DNA of 64,000 bases from assembly GCF_014207985.1 (NCBI RefSeq), contig NZ_JACHMI010000001.1, forward strand, positions 1,223,001 through 1,287,000. Direction: 5' to 3'. A program made the translations under genes and the position numbers. The notes below the pieces were generated by a model, which saw only the letters and a list, made by a program, of their open reading frames with translations, searched no databases and was not told the DNA's origin. The stretch is from Nonomuraea rubra. Its GTDB lineage: Bacteria > Actinomycetota > Actinomycetes > Streptosporangiales > Streptosporangiaceae. Of this stretch, positions 62,535-64,000 are shown one piece after another (positions within the stretch are counted from its first letter, which is position 1; every line of letters begins with the position of its first letter).

Positions 62535-64000
62535 GGATCAGCGGCCCCACCGCGGGCAGGCCCAGCTCGGCCGACAGCCGGGCGAGCGGCCCCCAGGCGT
62601 CCATCCTGATCCTGGCCAGCGCCGCCGACCGGTCCTCGCTCGACTCCGGCCCGCGCAGCCGCTCCAGCGGGTTGATCCGCGGATAGGTGCGCACCGGCGC
62701 GTCGTCGGCCAGGCCGGCTCGCTTCCTGGCCATGGCCAGCGCGTCCTCCAGCCCGCCCAGCTCGTCCACCAGGCCGTTCGCCCGGGCGTCGGCGCCCGTC
62801 CAGACCCGGCCGCGGGCCAGCTCGTGAGTACGCTCGCGGGACAGGTCGCGGCTCTGGGCCACCTTGCCCACGAAGTCGTCGTAGATGCGGTCGAGCCAGG
62901 CGTTGATGCGGTCCCACTGCTCGGGCGAGAAGCCGCGGGAGGTGGAGAACATGCCGGCGTTGGCGCCCTGGGCCACCATCTCCGAGTTGATCCCGGCCTT
63001 CTCCAGCAGCTCGGAGAAGACGGGCTTGCCGCCGTACACGCCGATCGAGCCGGTCAGCGTGCCGGGCTGGGCCACGATCACGTCGGCCGCCATCGCGATG
63101 AAGTAACCGCCGGAGGCCGCCAGGTCGCCCATGGACACGATCACGGGCTTGACCTTGCGCGTCAGCGTCACCTCGCGCCAGACCGTGTCGCTGGCCACGT
63201 ACGAGCCGCCGGGGCTGTCGACCCGGAACACGACGGCCTTGACGTGGTCGTCCCGCCTGGCCGCGCGCAGCGCGGCGCTGATCGTGTCGGAGCCCATCGC
63301 GCCGCCGCCACCGAGCGGGCTGCGGCCGCTGCGGCCGGTCCTGATCATGCCGGTGGCGTGCACGAGCGCGACCGCGTCGGCCATCGGGTGCGGCAGCTTG
63401 CGCACGGCCGCGGCCTTGGCGTAGCGGCCGACGTACAGCAGGTGCGCGTCGTCGCCCGCGGACCGCTTGAGCTCGTCGTACACCTCGTCCCGGTAGGCCA
63501 GCCCGTCGACCAGCCCGGCCTCCTGCGCCTCGGCGGCGGTGAACGGCCCGCGGTCGATCAGCTCCCGCACCTTGCCCGGGTCCAGGCGGCGGCCGTCGGC
63601 GATGCCCGCGACGAGGCTCTCGGTGACCGACTCGACGATGCGCGCCATGGACTCGCGGTGCGGATCGGTCATGTGGTCCTGGGTGAAGGTGTTGGGCGCG
63701 GTCTTGTACTCGTGCCGCTGCCCCGCCTCGAACCCGACGCCCAGCTTGCCCAGCGCCCCCTTGACGAAGCGCTGCTCCATCGCCACCCCGGTCAGCCCGA
63801 CGTCGCCGCTGGGCTGCAGGTAGAGCCGCTCGAAGGCGGTGGCCAGATAGTACGGCACGGTGCCGCCGCCGAACTCCCCGAACGACTCCGAGAACGCCAC
63901 GGTCAGCTTGCCGGAGGCACGGAAGTGGATCACGGCCTGGCGCAGCTCCTGCACCATGGCCAGACCCAGCGGCTGCCCCCCGATCTTCACGACCAGCGCC
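62509..64000 (-). CDS. sppA: Signal peptide peptidase SppA, 67K type (5' end beyond the window)
   Basis: The frame is open to the edge, about 497 codons seen, and lacks its N-terminus. Two S49 peptidase domains are present. The first provides the catalytic lysine (GQRHEYKTAPNTFTQ). The second has DSPGGSYVASDTVWREV and the nucleophile Ser in GDLAASGGYFIAMAADVIVA, followed by GTLTGSIGVYGGKPVFSELL. SppA degrades leftover signal peptides or membrane-associated proteins at the membrane. A GTG at 63990 is in frame but internal to the conserved domain, so the real start lies outside. Confidence 0.92.
   Translation of the reverse strand, partial: ALVVKIGGQPLGLAMVQELRQAVIHFRASGKLTVAFSESFGEFGGGTVPYYLATAFERLYLQPSGDVGLTGVAMEQRFVKGALGKLGVGFEAGQRHEYKTAPNTFTQDHMTDPHRESMARIVESVTESLVAGIADGRRLDPGKVRELIDRGPFTAAEAQEAGLVDGLAYRDEVYDELKRSAGDDAHLLYVGRYAKAAAVRKLPHPMADAVALVHATGMIRTGRSGRSPLGGGGAMGSDTISAALRAARRDDHVKAVVFRVDSPGGSYVASDTVWREVTLTRKVKPVIVSMGDLAASGGYFIAMAADVIVAQPGTLTGSIGVYGGKPVFSELLEKAGINSEMVAQGANAGMFSTSRGFSPEQWDRINAWLDRIYDDFVGKVAQSRDLSRERTHELARGRVWTGADARANGLVDELGGLEDALAMARKRAGLADDAPVRTYPRINPLERLRGPESSEDRSAALARIRMDAWGPLARLSAELGLPAVGPLILPGWYSIR

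Overview
The window is very GC-rich, coding-dense DNA with many GTG and TTG starts, ATGA-type overlaps and apparently leaderless genes. It encodes mycobacterial-type steroid catabolism, a KGD-type 2-oxoglutarate enzyme, many one-component regulators and ECF sigma factors. This fits a soil actinomycete, most likely of the order Streptosporangiales (Nonomuraea-like); that placement is inference from gene content. I see no tRNA, rRNA, CRISPR array, insertion sequence or phage gene, so this looks like ordinary chromosome.

Layout. 1-9.3 kb: DUF4097 protein (cut by the edge), DUF6104 small protein, kgd, a B3/4-domain protein, a divergent ArsR-MFS pair, a glutathionyl-hydroquinone-reductase-like protein and an MBL-fold hydrolase. 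9.4-10.3 kb: a 17-beta-HSD type 4-like dehydrogenase. 10.4-17.3 kb: a ROK-regulated sugar operon (ribose-type ABC importer, Gfo/Idh/MocA oxidoreductase, TIM-barrel isomerase). 17.5-20 kb: PPOX protein-ferredoxin-alcohol dehydrogenase operon, divergent from a methyltransferase. 20-31 kb: quinone oxidoreductase, TetR, DUF1702, a glycosyltransferase-methyltransferase-terpene-cyclase-fold operon facing GDP-mannose dehydratase, an ArsR-SRPBCC pair, a DUF559 protein and a CYP125-like P450. 31.8-39.3 kb: a non-phosphorylative L-fucose-type operon (hydrolase, L-fuconate dehydratase, SDR, ABC importer, aldo-keto reductase). 39.3-43.5 kb: DUF4143 ATPase, a LigD-like protein with a dead ligase half, a LacI remnant, a GntR regulator and a second MBL hydrolase. 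43.5-54.7 kb: steroid genes (fadA5-like thiolase, kstR-like TetR, fadD17-like ligase and an igr-type operon fadE28-fadE29-chsH2-chsH1-ltp2), interrupted by an ECF factor and an ArsR-SRPBCC-DHFR operon. 54.7-64 kb: an ECF41 sigma factor with its carboxymuconolactone-decarboxylase partner, a sigma-like protein with a long repeat-rich linker and a C-terminal membrane helix, an osmoprotectant ABC importer, a flavin reductase and SppA (cut by the edge).

The strongest unifying signal is a KstR-type regulon. The TetR protein at 47448-48098 closely resembles mycobacterial KstR in its DNA-binding half. Sites fitting the KstR palindrome (TnnAACnnGTTnnA) or close variants lie upstream of kstR itself, the fadD17-igr operon, fadA5, the P450 and the PPOX-ferredoxin-ADH operon, and unexpectedly between the glycosyltransferase operon and gmd. 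A weaker variant precedes the HSD4-like dehydrogenase. These genes would activate and shorten a sterol side chain: P450 oxidation, CoA ligation, dehydrogenation, hydration, then thiolysis or retro-aldol release.

A second regulatory link joins the GntR regulator to the fuconate operon: a 21-bp palindrome at the GntR gene recurs in diverged form just before the operon's first gene. A third feature is an unusual density of short tandem repeats, both in frame inside otherwise well-conserved enzymes and at the 3' ends of genes.
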